In this document: positions 38,142 to 47,208 of the stretch, piece by piece
Layout of the letters: each line of letters opens with the position of its first letter
How positions within the stretch are numbered: the first letter of the stretch is position 1
Program-made: the position numbers and the translations under genes
Source: Myxococcales bacterium
GTDB lineage: Bacteria > Myxococcota_A > Polyangia > Haliangiales > Haliangiaceae
Direction of reading: 5' to 3'
Assembly (NCBI GenBank): GCA_016717005.1
Contig: JADJUF010000041.1
Span: 1 to 64,000 of the forward strand
Length of the DNA: 64,000 nucleotides
Notes under the pieces: generated by a model
Seen by the model: only the letters and a program-made list of their open reading frames with translations
What the model was told of the DNA's origin: nothing
Database searches by the model: none

Positions 38142-38172
38142 TTGACGGTCGGTCAACAGGTGCTGCTACGCT
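38142..38172 (+). promoter_or_regulatory. Putative promoter with TetR-like half-palindrome
   Basis: TTGACG (38142-38147) with TGCTACG/TACGCT 17-19 bases on gives a plausible -35/-10 pair before the copper-monooxygenase-like lipoprotein gene. The -35 lies in TTGACGGTCGGTCAA, which is one base short of the perfect TTGACCGATCGGTCAA palindrome found beside the TetR gene at 40067-40082. The same repressor might act here. The rest of 37936-38212 shows nothing else. Confidence 0.4.
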
Positions 38173-38212
38173 CCGCCCGCACCACCGCACCGCACCTCGA
38201 CCGGGAGACCTC

Positions 38213-39130
38213 ATGCGCCTGCTCCGCTTCCTGACCGCCGCGCCGATCGCGCTCGCCCTCGCCGCCTGCGGCACCGACAGCTCCAGCGGCGACGACGTCC
38301 CCGTGGACGCGGCCGCCCCGCCCGGCTCGAGCTTCCGCATCACGACGCCCGACATCGTCATCCACCCCGGCGAGGAGGTGACGTACTGCTACTACACGAC
38401 CATCCCGACGACCGAGACCCTCGGCGTCAAGCGCTGGTCGTCGACGATGACCCCGGGCAGCCACCACCTGATCCTGTACTTCGGCGACTCGGGCAAGCCC
38501 GACGGCACGATCGACCAGAGCTGCGGCGGCGGCAGCGGCGGCGGCATCCCGTACTGGACCTACTCGGCCCAGAACTCGGTGGCCGAGGCGGTGATGCCGA
38601 CCGGCATCGGCATGACCGTGCCCGCGGGCCAGAAGGCCTACGTGCAGATGCACTACCTCAACACCGGCGACGCCGACATCTCGGCGCACGTCGTGATCGA
38701 CGGCGAGACCTACGCCGCCGGCGAGGCCTACACGCCGGCCGCGGCGTTCATCACCTACAACACCCAGATCAACATCCCGCCGATGTCGACCGGCACCGCC
38801 GGCGGCACCTGCGCGGTGCCCGCGGACGCCAAGTTCTTCACGATGTCGACCCACGCCCACAAGCGCGCGGTCCACACCGAGGTCACCGACGGCGCCGCGA
38901 TGGTGTTCCAGGCCGACGACTGGGAGCACCCCGGCGCGCGCCAGTGGACCGGCGATCCGTTCTACACCTTCGCGTCGGGCTCGCTGACCTATCGATGCAA
39001 CTACGACAACACCGGCGCCACGACCGTGCGCGAGGGCCAGTCCGCGGCGACCGACGAGATGTGCATGGCGGTCGGCTACTTCTTCCCGGCGACCGGCCCG
39101 AAGTTCTGCATCAACAGCCTGTCGTTCTGA
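38213..39130 (+). CDS. Lipoprotein with PHM-like type II copper monooxygenase fold
   Basis: A 305-residue protein, ATG at 38213; signal ends ALALAACGTDSS. The two-domain copper type II ascorbate-dependent monooxygenase (PHM/DBH) pattern is visible: PGSHHLILYFGD (His pair ~84-85), YVQMHYLNTGD (~147), then STHAHKRAVHTEV (HxH ~214-216) and a C-terminal MCMAVGYFFP where the family has its Met ligand. Pairs of Cys (CYY, SCGGG, GGTC, YRCNY, MCM, FCIN) suggest disulfides. Such proteins hydroxylate using ascorbate; the bacterial substrate is unknown and it could be only a copper-binding scaffold. Confidence 0.75.
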   Translation: MRLLRFLTAAPIALALAACGTDSSSGDDVPVDAAAPPGSSFRITTPDIVIHPGEEVTYCYYTTIPTTETLGVKRWSSTMTPGSHHLILYFGDSGKPDGTIDQSCGGGSGGGIPYWTYSAQNSVAEAVMPTGIGMTVPAGQKAYVQMHYLNTGDADISAHVVIDGETYAAGEAYTPAAAFITYNTQINIPPMSTGTAGGTCAVPADAKFFTMSTHAHKRAVHTEVTDGAAMVFQADDWEHPGARQWTGDPFYTFASGSLTYRCNYDNTGATTVREGQSAATDEMCMAVGYFFPATGPKFCINSLSF

Positions 39131-39148
39131 TCCGGGGCGGGGGCGGTC

Positions 39149-39343
39149 GTGCCAGACGAGGCCGAGCCGTTCTCGAAGGAAGACCTGGAGGAGGCGCTCC
39201 GGGCGATCGCGTCGACGATCAGCAAGTGCGAGAAGGTCCAGCCGAAGCTGCGGCTCGGGACCTCGCAGCACACGCTGCTGGCGCGCCGGATCAAGGCGCT
39301 CCACATCGCCGCGACGCTGATCCGGCGAGCGCTCGACCGGTGA
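39149..39343 (+). CDS. Short conserved helical protein
   Basis: A 64-residue protein from a GTG at 39149: PFSKEDLEEALRAIASTISK, CEKVQPKLRLGTSQHTLLAR, then RIKALHIAATLIRRALDR. It is highly charged, helical and cytoplasmic. The pattern ISKCEKxQPKLxxGTSQHTLLxxRIKAL is one I associate with a widespread family of short uncharacterised bacterial proteins. It lies 18 bp after the copper-enzyme-like gene. Function unknown. Confidence 0.72.
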   Translation: MPDEAEPFSKEDLEEALRAIASTISKCEKVQPKLRLGTSQHTLLARRIKALHIAATLIRRALDR

Positions 39344-39362
39344 TCGCCGATCGGCGGCTGGT

Positions 39363-39387
39363 TCGCGGCAGCGCCGGCGTGCCGCGA
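39363..39387. terminator. Hairpin between convergent genes
   Basis: TCGCGGCA and TGCCGCGA form a perfect 8-bp stem with a 9-base GC loop. A second palindrome, CGCCGATCGGCG, lies at 39345-39356. Both are between the convergent genes ending at 39343 and 39405, so a two-way terminator is likely. No T-run. Confidence 0.5.
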
Positions 39388-39404
39388 GGTCGAGGGGGGA
39401 CGGC

Positions 39405-40040
39405 TCAGGCGGGCGGCGCGGCGGTGATCGCCGCGAGGATCGTGTCGACCATCCACTGCACGTGGCGGCGGCGCTCGTCGAGGGCGGCCGGCGACGTCGG
39501 GTCGCCGGGCCACAGCGACGCGAGCACCGGCGCGTACGTGAAGTAGTTGATGACCATGCCGGAGAACGTCACGAAGAAGTGCCGGGCGGCCAGCGGCCCG
39601 ACGGTCGGCGTGATCGCCCCCAGCGCCTCCTCGATCCAGGTGAACAGCGGCGCGAGGTTGCGCTGGATCAACGGGTGGGTCTCGGGGCTCCCGACCTGCT
39701 GCTGGATCAGCGTCGCGTAGCGGCGGTGCTGCACCATGAACGCGAAGTACGCGTCGATCGTCCGGTGCAGCCGATCGGCGAGCGTGCCGCCGCCCTCGTA
39801 GGCGCCGGCCAGCGCGTCCTTGTGCGCGTGGTAGTAGGTCTCGAGCACGCGCTCGAACAGCGTGGCCTTGCTGCCGAAGTGATAGAAGACCAGCGCCTTG
39901 GGCACCCCGGCCTGGCGCGCGACGTCGGCCACGCTGACCCCGGCGTAGCCCTGGCTGCAGAACAGCTCGTCGGCCGCGGCCCGGATCTTCTCGGCGGTCT
40001 CGCCCCGTCCTTTGTCTTTTTCTTTCGTGTGCTTGGGCAT
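39405..40040 (-). CDS. TetR-family transcriptional regulator
   Basis: A 211-residue repressor. The helix-turn-helix is clear (~16-65): AEKIRAAADELFCSQGYAGV, SVADVARQAGVPKALVFYHF, GSKATLFERVLETYY. The ligand-binding domain is helical (MVQHRRYATLIQQQVGSPE). The N-terminus is a Lys-rich MPKHTKEKDKGRGE. It is divergent from the ThDP enzyme gene, with a perfect palindrome between them, so it most likely represses that gene pair and itself. The inducer is unknown. Confidence 0.9.
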   Translation of the reverse strand: MPKHTKEKDKGRGETAEKIRAAADELFCSQGYAGVSVADVARQAGVPKALVFYHFGSKATLFERVLETYYHAHKDALAGAYEGGGTLADRLHRTIDAYFAFMVQHRRYATLIQQQVGSPETHPLIQRNLAPLFTWIEEALGAITPTVGPLAARHFFVTFSGMVINYFTYAPVLASLWPGDPTSPAALDERRRHVQWMVDTILAAITAAPPA

Positions 40041-40046
40041 ATTTTA

Positions 40047-40082
40047 TCCGATCGGTCAGTTCGTGATTGACCGATCGGTCAA
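40047..40082. promoter_or_regulatory. TetR operator pair in a divergent promoter
   Basis: TTGACCGATCGGTCAA at 40067-40082 is a perfect 16-bp palindrome of the TetR operator type. A second site, TCCGATCGGTCA at 40047-40058, carries one strong half. Both lie between the TetR start (40040) and the ThDP enzyme start (40147). The local AT-rich ATATTTTATCC would suit a tetR -10 region. Binding by the adjacent TetR protein is inference. Confidence 0.75.
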
Positions 40083-40146
40083 CACTCTGCCAGAGTGGGC
40101 CTCACCGCGCAACCACACATCGCGCACGCACCCGGAGGACACCGCC

Positions 40147-41921
40147 ATGGCGCTCGCACTGCTGGAACGGAAGGCCACCATCAAGGGCGGCGAGATCGTC
40201 ACGCGCCTGCTCGCCGCCGAGGGCGTCAAGCACGTCTTCGGGATCATCGACGGCACCTACTTCGGCTTCTACGCGACGATGGCCGCCAACGGCATCACGC
40301 TGGTGACGCCACGCCACGAGACCAGCGCGGCCCACATGGCCGGCGCGTACGCCCGCGTCACCGGGACGCTCGGCGTGTGCATGGCGTCGAACGGCCCCGG
40401 GGTCGCGAACATCTTGCCCGGGGTCGCGGTCGAGCAGGCCGAGGGCAACCGGGTGCTGCTGATCACCAGCTCGCGGCGGACCGGCATCATCGATCCCGAT
40501 CGCGGCGGCACCTACCAGTTCTTCCCGCAGGTCGAGGTCACGCGGCCGATGACCAAGTGGAGCTGCGCGGTGCCGACGATCGATCGGGTCGCCGAGCTGG
40601 TCCGGCGCGCGCTGCGGATCTCGTGGACCGGGCGGCCCGGCGTCGTCCACCTCGACATCCCCGAGAGCATCATGAACGCCGAGGTCGAGCTGGTGCCCGA
40701 CTGGCTGCGCGCGCCCGAGAGGTCCCGCTCGACGTCGCCGATCCCGCCGGCCCACGACCACGTGGTGCGCGCGGCGCGCATGCTGGCCGAGGCCAGGCGG
40801 CCGATGCTGCACGTCGGCTCGGGCGTGCTCCACGCGGGCGCCGGCGCCCTGGTCCAGCAGCTGGCCGCGCTGCTCGAGGCGCCGATCACCACCAGCTGGG
40901 GCGCCCGCGCCGCGATCGACGAGCGGACCCCGCACGCGGTGCCGATGATCTACGTCGACGCCGTCAAGGCGGCCCGCACCGGCGCCGACCTCGCGCTGGT
41001 GCTCGGCTCGCGGCTCGGCGAGACCGACTGGTGGGGCAAGCCGCCCTACTGGGGCTCGCCCGCCGCGCAACAGATGATCCAGGTCGACCTCGAGGCCGAC
41101 GTGCTCGGTTGCAACCGCCCGGTCGACCTCGCCGTCCAGGCCGACGTGAAGGTGTTCCTGACCGAGCTCTGCGCCGAGCTCGAGCGGACCCGCCCGACGA
41201 TGGACCTCGCCGGCCGCCGCGGGCGATGGCCACGCTGCGCGCCGCGTGCCGCGCGCGCCGGGCCAAGCTCGACGAGCACCTCGCGCACCGTGGGCTGCCG
41301 ATGGCCAGCGCCCACGTCGCGCAGATCTGTCAGGAGGTCTTCGCCGAGGACGCGATCGTCGTCGTCGACGGCGGCAACACGTCGATCTGGGCCCAGTTCT
41401 TCCACGAGGTCCGCGTGCCCGGGACCATGCTGGGCACGCCCAAGATGGGCATGCTCGGCGCCGGCATCGCGCAGGCGCTCGGCGCCCAGGTCGCGCACCC
41501 AGACCGGCAGGTCTACTGCGTCATCGGCGACGGCGCGATGGGCTTCCATCCCCAGGAGATCGAGACCGCGGTGCGGAACAAGCTGCCGGTCATCTACCTG
41601 GTCCTCTGCGACAAGCAGTGGGGCATGGTGAAGATGAACCAGCAGTTCGCGCTCAAGCCGATCAAGACCCTGATCATGAAGTCGCTCGGGCCCGACGAGA
41701 CGATCAACGCCGACCTCGGCGAGACCCAGTTCGATCTGCTCGCGCGGTCGATGGGCGCGTACGGCGAGCGCGTCGCCGATCCGCGCGGGCTGGCCGACGC
41801 GATCCGGCGCGCCCGGGCGACCGGGCGGTGCGCGGTCATCCACGTCGACGTCGATCCGGTCAAGCACATGTGGGCGCCCAACCTGAAGACGTTCAAGGAC
41901 ATGCACCAGGAGCCGGCGTGA
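40147..41921 (+). pseudogene. ThDP-dependent enzyme of the acetolactate synthase family, frameshifted
   Basis: The ATG at 40147 has GGAGG eight bases upstream. The first ~358 codons carry the PYR domain (active Glu in TPRHETSAAHMAGAYARVTG; CMASNGPGVANILPGVA) and the middle domain. At the GGG of 41221-41223 the reading moves to another frame, which continues MATLRAACRARRAKLDEHLA and the PP domain (CVIGDGAMGFHPQEIETAVR, then VIYLVLCDKQWGMVKMNQ). One missing G restores LAGRRGAMATLR and a ~591-residue enzyme. The Asn of the GDG-N cofactor motif appears as Asp (LCDKQWG). This may be a real null mutation or a homopolymer sequencing error. The substrate is unclear; regulated by the divergent TetR. 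Confidence 0.85.
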
Positions 41922-42976
41922 TGCGGGTCCTGGTCACCGGCGCCGCTGGGTACCTCGGGCGCGGCCTGGTCCGCGCGCTGGCCACTGGGCCCGACCGCCC
42001 CGCGGCGCTGATCGCGATGGACGTGCGCGCCACGCCCGACACCGAGCGCCTGGGCGGCGTCACCTACGACACCGTCGACATCCGCGACCCCGGGCTAGGC
42101 GCGCGGATCGCGGCCCACCGCCCGGAGGTCGTCGTGCACCTGGCGTCGATCGTGACGCCGCCGCGCGGCTGCACCCGCGCGGAGCAGTACGAGGTCGACG
42201 TCCAGGGCACCGAGCGGGTGCTGGCCGCGTGCCTGGCCAGCGGCGTCGGGCGCCTGATCGTGACCTCGAGCGGCGCCGCGTACGGCTACCACGCCGACAA
42301 CGCGGCGTTCCTGACCGAGGACATGCCGCTGCGCGGTCACCCCGACTTCGCCTACGCCGACCACAAGCGCCAGGTCGAGGAGCTGCTGGCCCAGGCGCGG
42401 CTCGATCACCCCGAGCTCGGCCAGCTGGTGCTCCGCCTCGGCGCGGTGCTCGGCGCCGACACCCACAACCAGATCACCGACCTGTTCGACCAGCCGGTCA
42501 TCGTCGGTGTCGCCGAGGCGGCGTCGCCGTTCAACTTCATCTGGGACCAGGACGTGGTCCGGTGCCTGGCCGCCGCGGTGCGCGGCACCGCGGTCGGCGT
42601 CTACAACCTCGCCGGCGACGGCGTCATGACCCTGGCCGAGATCGCGGCAGCGCTCGGCAAGGCCTACGTGCCCGTGCCCGCCCACCTGATCGGCCGCGCG
42701 CTCGAGGTCCTGCACCACAAGGGCTGGTCGCAGTACGGGCCCGAGCAGGTCGCGTTCCTGCGCTACCGGCCGGTGATGTCGAACCAGCGCCTGGCCCGCG
42801 AGCTCGGCTTCTCGCCGTCGAAGTCGTCGCGCGAGGTGCTCGAGCTGTACCGTGACGGCGCCGGCCAGCAGCGGTCGGCGTCGCCGTCGCGCCAGCGGGC
42901 CGCCACCCTCGCCGCCCGCTTCTTGCCCCGCGCCGCCCGCCTGCTCGATCGCGGCCTCACCGCCGTCGGCCAGTAG
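41921..42976 (+). CDS. NAD-dependent epimerase/dehydratase (extended SDR)
   Basis: A 351-residue protein whose ATG overlaps the previous TGA. The Rossmann motif VTGAAGYLGRGLV (~5-17), LASIVTPPR, the active-site Ser region TSSGAAYG and the YADHK form of the YxxxK catalytic pair are present; PFNFIWDQDVVRCLAAAV and YNLAGDGVMTLAEIAAALGK are typical of the family's C-terminal half. The substrate is unknown. Translational overlap with the ThDP enzyme gene suggests both act in one pathway, and that the upstream frameshift, if real, would also disturb its expression. The last ~45 residues are a basic Ala/Arg tail. Confidence 0.88.
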   Translation: MRVLVTGAAGYLGRGLVRALATGPDRPAALIAMDVRATPDTERLGGVTYDTVDIRDPGLGARIAAHRPEVVVHLASIVTPPRGCTRAEQYEVDVQGTERVLAACLASGVGRLIVTSSGAAYGYHADNAAFLTEDMPLRGHPDFAYADHKRQVEELLAQARLDHPELGQLVLRLGAVLGADTHNQITDLFDQPVIVGVAEAASPFNFIWDQDVVRCLAAAVRGTAVGVYNLAGDGVMTLAEIAAALGKAYVPVPAHLIGRALEVLHHKGWSQYGPEQVAFLRYRPVMSNQRLARELGFSPSKSSREVLELYRDGAGQQRSASPSRQRAATLAARFLPRAARLLDRGLTAVGQ

Positions 42977-43221
42977 CCGCGACGCAGACGTCGCGAGATC
43001 ACGCGGGCCCGACCGCGGCCCGCGGCGTGCACGCGGCGCGCGGCGCGATCACCGCAAGAAGATCGACGACGTCACCCGCACGCCGACGTCACCGCCGAGG
43101 CCGTCGATGACGTGGAGATCCGCGACCGTCCTCATCACGGGCTCGCCGCGGGAGGCGAGCGTGCCAAGATGGGGCTCTGCGCCCGCTTCGATCGCCCCAG
43201 CAGGTTCTCTACGTCGACAGC

Positions 43222-44171
43222 GTGTCGGTCGAGCGCGACGCTGGGGGCTGGGCGTTCAGCTGGCGCGAGCCCGACGTCAACAGCATGATCGAGCGCTGCG
43301 TCGTCTGCACGACCGACGCGATCGTCGCGACCGGACCGGCGGTGCGGATGACCGCCGACGAACTCGATGCGCTCGCGCGGGCGGTCGAGCGCGACCCGGC
43401 GTCGCTGCCGTGGTGCAGGGAGCGGCGGCTGCTCGAGCGCGTCGTCGCCGACGACCTCGAGGGCGTCCGGGCCCTGCTCGCCGCGATGGGGACCGCCGAG
43501 GGTCGGGCCGCGCGCCCGCTGACCGTGACCGTCGACCATGCGCGCGAGCCGCTCCTGACGATCGCGCTCGGCGTGGCGGCGTGGAACGTCGCGGCGGACC
43601 TCATCCGCCGCGGTGAGCCGCTCGCGCCGCCGCCAGGGTCCGGCTGGGACGCGACGAGCTACGCGATCGAGGCGCTCGACGGGTCCGACGGCGCGGCCGT
43701 GGTCCTCGAGCACCTCCTCACGCGCGCGGCGCTCGCCCCGGCGGGCGGCCGGCTGCGCCTGGCCCGATCGCCGCGGGTCGTGCACGCGCTGATCGACGCC
43801 GGCGCGGATCCGGACGCGTCCACGCCGTCGAGCCCGACGCTCGGCGGGTTTCTGGACGACGCCTCGCCGCTCGCGGTGGCGGTCATCTGGGCCACGTCCA
43901 CGGCCAGGAGCGACTCGACGTGGCCGCCGCGTTGCTCGCGCGCGGCGCCTCGCTCGAGGCGCGTGACGCGCAGGGTCGCACGGCGCTGGTCGTCGCCCTG
44001 GCGTGGGGCTTCGAGGGGCCCGTCCGCTGGCTGCTCGACCGCGGCGCCGACGTGGCGTGCAAGGCCGACCGTCATGGCCGGACGCCACGGTCGCTCGCGC
44101 TCGCAAGCCCCGACGAGCCGAGCTCGCGGCTGGTGCTCGAGCAGCTCGCAGCGCGGCGCGCGGATCGCTAG
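43222..44171 (+). pseudogene. Ankyrin-repeat protein, frameshifted
   Basis: Starting from a GTG at 43222, the frame encodes ~223 residues of a divergent helical repeat protein (LLERVVADDLEGVRALLAAM, VVHALIDAGADPDASTPSSP, ASPLAVAVIW). At the GGG of 43889-43891 the sensible reading shifts to GHVHGQERLDVAAALLARGA, SLEARDAQGRTALVVALAWG, PVRWLLDRGADVACKADRHG, which are ankyrin repeats, ending at 44171. One missing G restores VIWGHVHGQERLDV. The whole would be ~316 residues. The 3' ~220 bp is duplicated at 46846-47066. Confidence 0.75.
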
Positions 44172-44667
44172 CGGCGGCCCAGGCCCTCGTCCGACACGTG
44201 CGCGAGCGCCATGCAGCGCGGTCTCATGGCGCCCACGAACCAGCCTCGTGCCCGCCCAGCCAGTGCTCCGACCGCGTGATCCGGAACCGCCACGCCGTCG
44301 GTGCAGCTCGACGGCCTGCGCTGCACTCCTCGAGCTACGGTCGGCGACCGTCGCGGCCGGCCCGACCTGACCGCGCGCGTGGCGTTCGCTCCCATCGTCC
44401 GCGACGGCCACGACAGCGGCCGCTCGCGCCGCGGCGCCCTCAAGATCGTGTTCAGTCTCGGGCGCGCGCACCTGGACGACGGCGACGCGCGCGGCCACGT
44501 CGTCCCGATCGAGTGGGCGGCGCGCCGGCCTCGATCATGCGCGGCGGGTCGGGGTCCGCGGCGCCACCGGCGCGGCCACCGGTCGTGCCGCCGTCCGTCG
44601 TCGGTGCTGGCGCGCGCGGCCTGGCCACGGCCGGCGCCAGGTCGCGTCGGGGCCAGGCCCGCCGCGG
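44172..44667. other. Intergenic stretch with no confident gene
   Basis: This ~500-bp gap holds the repeat copy at 44261-44347. The frames open here are Arg/Ala/Pro-rich without family motifs, signal peptides or ribosome sites. I see no RNA gene or terminator. Confidence 0.5.
44261..44347 (+). repeat. Copy of the CTAG-flanked element's left part
   Basis: AGTGCTCCGACCGCGTGAT, then GGAACCGCCACGCCG, then CTCCTCGAG and TACGG match the left ~87 bp of the 165-bp inverted-repeat element at 50484-50648 with scattered substitutions. The right end with the inverse repeat is not recognisable here, so this looks like a truncated older copy. Confidence 0.7.
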
Positions 44668-46206
44668 TCAGGGCTTGCAGGCCAGCAGCGGCTCGGGGTA
44701 GCTGGGCGGCGGGTAGGCGCTGATCAGCAGCGCGCGGGCGCCGCTGGCCCAGAACTTCTTCATCACGCGCTCGGCGTGAGGCATCGCGTGCGGACTGCCG
44801 CAAACGTCCGAGCGGATCAACGGGCTCAGGGTGGCGAAGTCCGCCTCCTGGGCGAAGTCGTACAGCGGATTGCTCGAGGACATGTGGCAGGTGCGGCAGC
44901 CGGTCTTGACGACGCCGTTGTAGATCGCGACGCCGTCGAGGCCGGCGCTGGCCCAGCCGCTGGGGACGAAGTCAGGGTTGGCGACCGCGGTCGGGTCGGT
45001 GACCGCCTTGGGCGCGTACAGCCCGGTGATGTACTCGAGGGTGGCCGGGGTCGGCTGGGTCAGGGTGATCAGCGCGTTGAGCTGCCGCAGCGCGTTGGCC
45101 TGGGCGGCGGCGGTGAAGCCGGGCTGGGTCGAGTACGTGAAGCTGAACGGATCGAACGGCAGGAACTTGGCGCCGGTGATGCTGTTGGCGGCGGCGTCGT
45201 AGCGGGCGTTGATGCCGTGGCACGACAGGCAGTTGTTGGGGACCGCGTCGAACTCGCCGGTGCTTGTCGAGCGCCGCGCGCTTTGCGAGCCGGCCGTTGG
45301 CCCCGTAGACCATGAACTTGATCGAGTTGGGGCCGGTGAACGGCGGGTCGGCGACCATGGCCACGGTCGCGAACGAGTTGGTGTGGGCCACCGCGTCGGC
45401 CAGCACCAGCGTCGGATCCTGATCGAACCGGGCCCCGTTGGCGACGCCCGAGTAGTTGACGACGTAGCAGGCCACGCTCGCGCCGGCCAGCTTGCAGTGC
45501 ATCTCGCGGCCGAGCCCCAGGTCGCCGTCGTTGTAGTAGGTCGCGGTCAGGTCACCCGGGCCGAAGCCGTAGGCGGCCTTGAAGTTGTCGAGGTTCGTGG
45601 GCGCGCCGATCGCCGCGTAGTACTCGCCGGTCTCGGTCTCGGAGATCGTCCCGGTCTTGCTGAGGAAGCCGCCGCTGGGGGTGCTGGCCGTCGACACGAA
45701 CGTGGTGGTCCCGCCGACGCCGTTGCAGGCGCTGCCGATGTCCGCCCACGACGCGCCGGCGGCGACCTGCGCGGCGAAGCAGTCCTCGAAGGTGACCTCG
45801 TCGAACGTCGCGAGGACCTGGCCGCTCCTGGTGGACGGCGCGCAGCCGGACCAGCCCGCCCAGCGGCCACCGCGCCCCCAGGAACAGGTGCGGGACCGGC
45901 GTCGCCACCACCTCCCACTGGTACAGCGGATCACCCCGGCGAGTTGACCTCGATCGGGATGTTGGTGGTCTGGGCGACCGCGAACGCCTCCCAGCTCGAG
46001 TTCAGCCCCGGGTCGAGCGTCGGGTTCTTCATCACGTCGAGCCGGATCGTGGTGTTGGGGACGTTGTAGTACCCGGTGAAGGTGAACGACTTGAACACGC
46101 CGCTGCCGCTCACGGTGGTGCCGTTGAGCGGCGACGTCGTGCAGCCGGCGGTGGTGAGGGCGCCGAGCGCCAGGGTGAGGAGGACGGAGCGGGCTCTTGT
46201 GCGCAT
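44668..46206 (-). pseudogene. Diheme cytochrome c-type lipoprotein, three frameshifts
   Basis: The ATG at 46206 opens a lipoprotein signal (LALGALTTAGCTTSP) and SFTFTGYYNVPNTTIRLDVM. The frame changes near 45934-45937 (a GGGG run), 45830-45845 and 45259-45268. Pieced together it reads DPLYQWEVVATPVPHLFLGA, then VLATFDEVTFEDCFAAQVAA, then TGEFDAVPNNCLSCHGINAR and TGCRTCHMSSSNPL, ending at 44668, about 510 residues. CLSCH (45217-45231) and CRTCH (44884-44898) are two CxxCH heme sites, so the ancestor was a secreted diheme electron-transfer lipoprotein. Each shift fits one extra base. Either decay or poor assembly; no single frame covers both the signal and the hemes. Confidence 0.8.
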
Positions 46207-46263
46207 GTCCGGGTAGTGACCGCGGCCGCGCCGGCGTTACCCGACAGGTGCCGTCCGCGTCGC

Positions 46264-46845
46264 GGCCGACGATGCGCAGGGTGCGACGTTGGACCGCGGC
46301 CCGGGCGCGAACCGCTGGCGCGCGGGCTGGCTCCTGGGGACAGAACCCGAAGGAGTCACCCATGAAGACCTGGTCCGCCGCCGCGCTCGCGGCGTCGCTC
46401 ACCGTCACGCTCTCGATCCCGCTCGCCGCCGCCGACGACCACGTCGACTTCGGGCGCGCCCGCCCCCTGCGCACCGCCGCGCTCGCCGCCGAGCCGATGG
46501 GCCCCGAGCACGCGCTGGCGCCGATGCCCGAACCCGGCCCCGAGCGCGCCACCACGATCTTCGGCTTGCCCCAGAACGTCGGCACCGGCGACCGCATCGT
46601 GCGCACCGTGGTCGGCCTCGGCCTCGCGGGCGCCGGCATCTACGGCCTGACCGGGGGCGACTGGAGCACCACGACCAGCGGCGTGCTGCTGGGCGTGTCG
46701 GCCGTGCCGCTCGCGACCGCCGCCACCGGCTACTGCCCGCTGTACCAGCTGGTCGGCATCGATCGCTCCTTCTGATCGCGGTATCACCGGGCGGTGATCC
46801 GCCGCTGGCACGACCGCGCGTGGGGCTGGCTGGCCGGCGCCGACG
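46264..46845 (+). repeat. Segmental duplication, copy A
   Basis: This 582-bp block is nearly identical to 50802-51382. It begins GACGATGCGCAGGGTGCGAC, includes the whole DUF2892 gene with its AGGAG ribosome site, and ends 50 bp into the following membrane-protein gene at GGCCGGCGCCGACG. Beyond this point copy A joins an ankyrin fragment, while copy B continues into the full membrane protein. Confidence 0.92.
46362..46775 (+). CDS. Exported DUF2892 membrane protein, copy A
   Basis: A 137-residue protein, ATG at 46362, AGGAG six bases upstream. A signal-like segment (SLTVTLSIPLAAADDHVD) is followed by a Pro/Glu stretch (GPEHALAPMPEPGPERATT). The DUF2892 (YgaP-type) membrane hairpin spans ~85-137: NVGTGDRIVRTVVGLGLAGA, GIYGLTGGDWSTTTSGVLLG, ATGYCPLYQLVGIDRSF. 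DUF2892 domains form two membrane helices; their function is poorly known. It is divergent from the cytochrome pseudogene. A second copy lies at 50902. Confidence 0.88.
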   Translation: MKTWSAAALAASLTVTLSIPLAAADDHVDFGRARPLRTAALAAEPMGPEHALAPMPEPGPERATTIFGLPQNVGTGDRIVRTVVGLGLAGAGIYGLTGGDWSTTTSGVLLGVSAVPLATAATGYCPLYQLVGIDRSF

Positions 46846-47066
46846 AGGCGTGTGACGCGCAGGGTCGCTCGGCGCTGCTCGTCGCCCTCGCGTGGGGCCA
46901 TGAAGGCCCGGTCCGCTGGCTGCTCGACCGCGGCGCGGACGTGCAGTGCAAGGCCGACCGGCATCGCCGAACGCCGCGCTCGCTCGCCCTCAAGAGGCCC
47001 GACGAGCCGAGCTCGCGGCTGGTGCTCGAGCAGCTCGCAGCGCGTCGCGCGGCTCGGCCTCGCTAG
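46794..47066 (+). pseudogene. Chimeric ORF: membrane-protein start fused to ankyrin tail
   Basis: From a GTG at 46794 the first 17 residues (MIRRWHDRAWGWLAGAD) are those of the membrane protein starting at 51331. The remaining ~73 (CDAQGRSALLVALAWGHEGP, VRWLLDRGADVQCKADRHRR) copy the ankyrin gene's last repeats at 43955-44171. The junction near 46845 keeps an open frame, giving a 90-residue ORF. It is best read as recombination debris, though it has a usable start and could be translated. Confidence 0.8.
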
Positions 47067-47208
47067 CGGCCAGGCCCACGTCCGAACCCGGCGATCGGTC
47101 GTGAGCGCTTGGCTAGCCGTAGCGCCTAGGCACCAGGGGCGGCGTGCGTGCAGGTGCCCGATCCGCTTGGGGCGCGGGCGAGGCATGCCGCTTGCTGAGA
47201 CGAAGGGG

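Noticed and set aside
43222..44171. Programmed ribosomal frameshift in the ankyrin gene
   Set aside because: The site is a plain GGG run without a slippery heptamer or clear stimulator. A missing base explains it and the similar breaks nearby.
44301..44723. Plus-strand ORF of 140 codons over the repeat copy
   Set aside because: Basic, low-information translation that begins in the dispersed repeat; no homology pattern seen.
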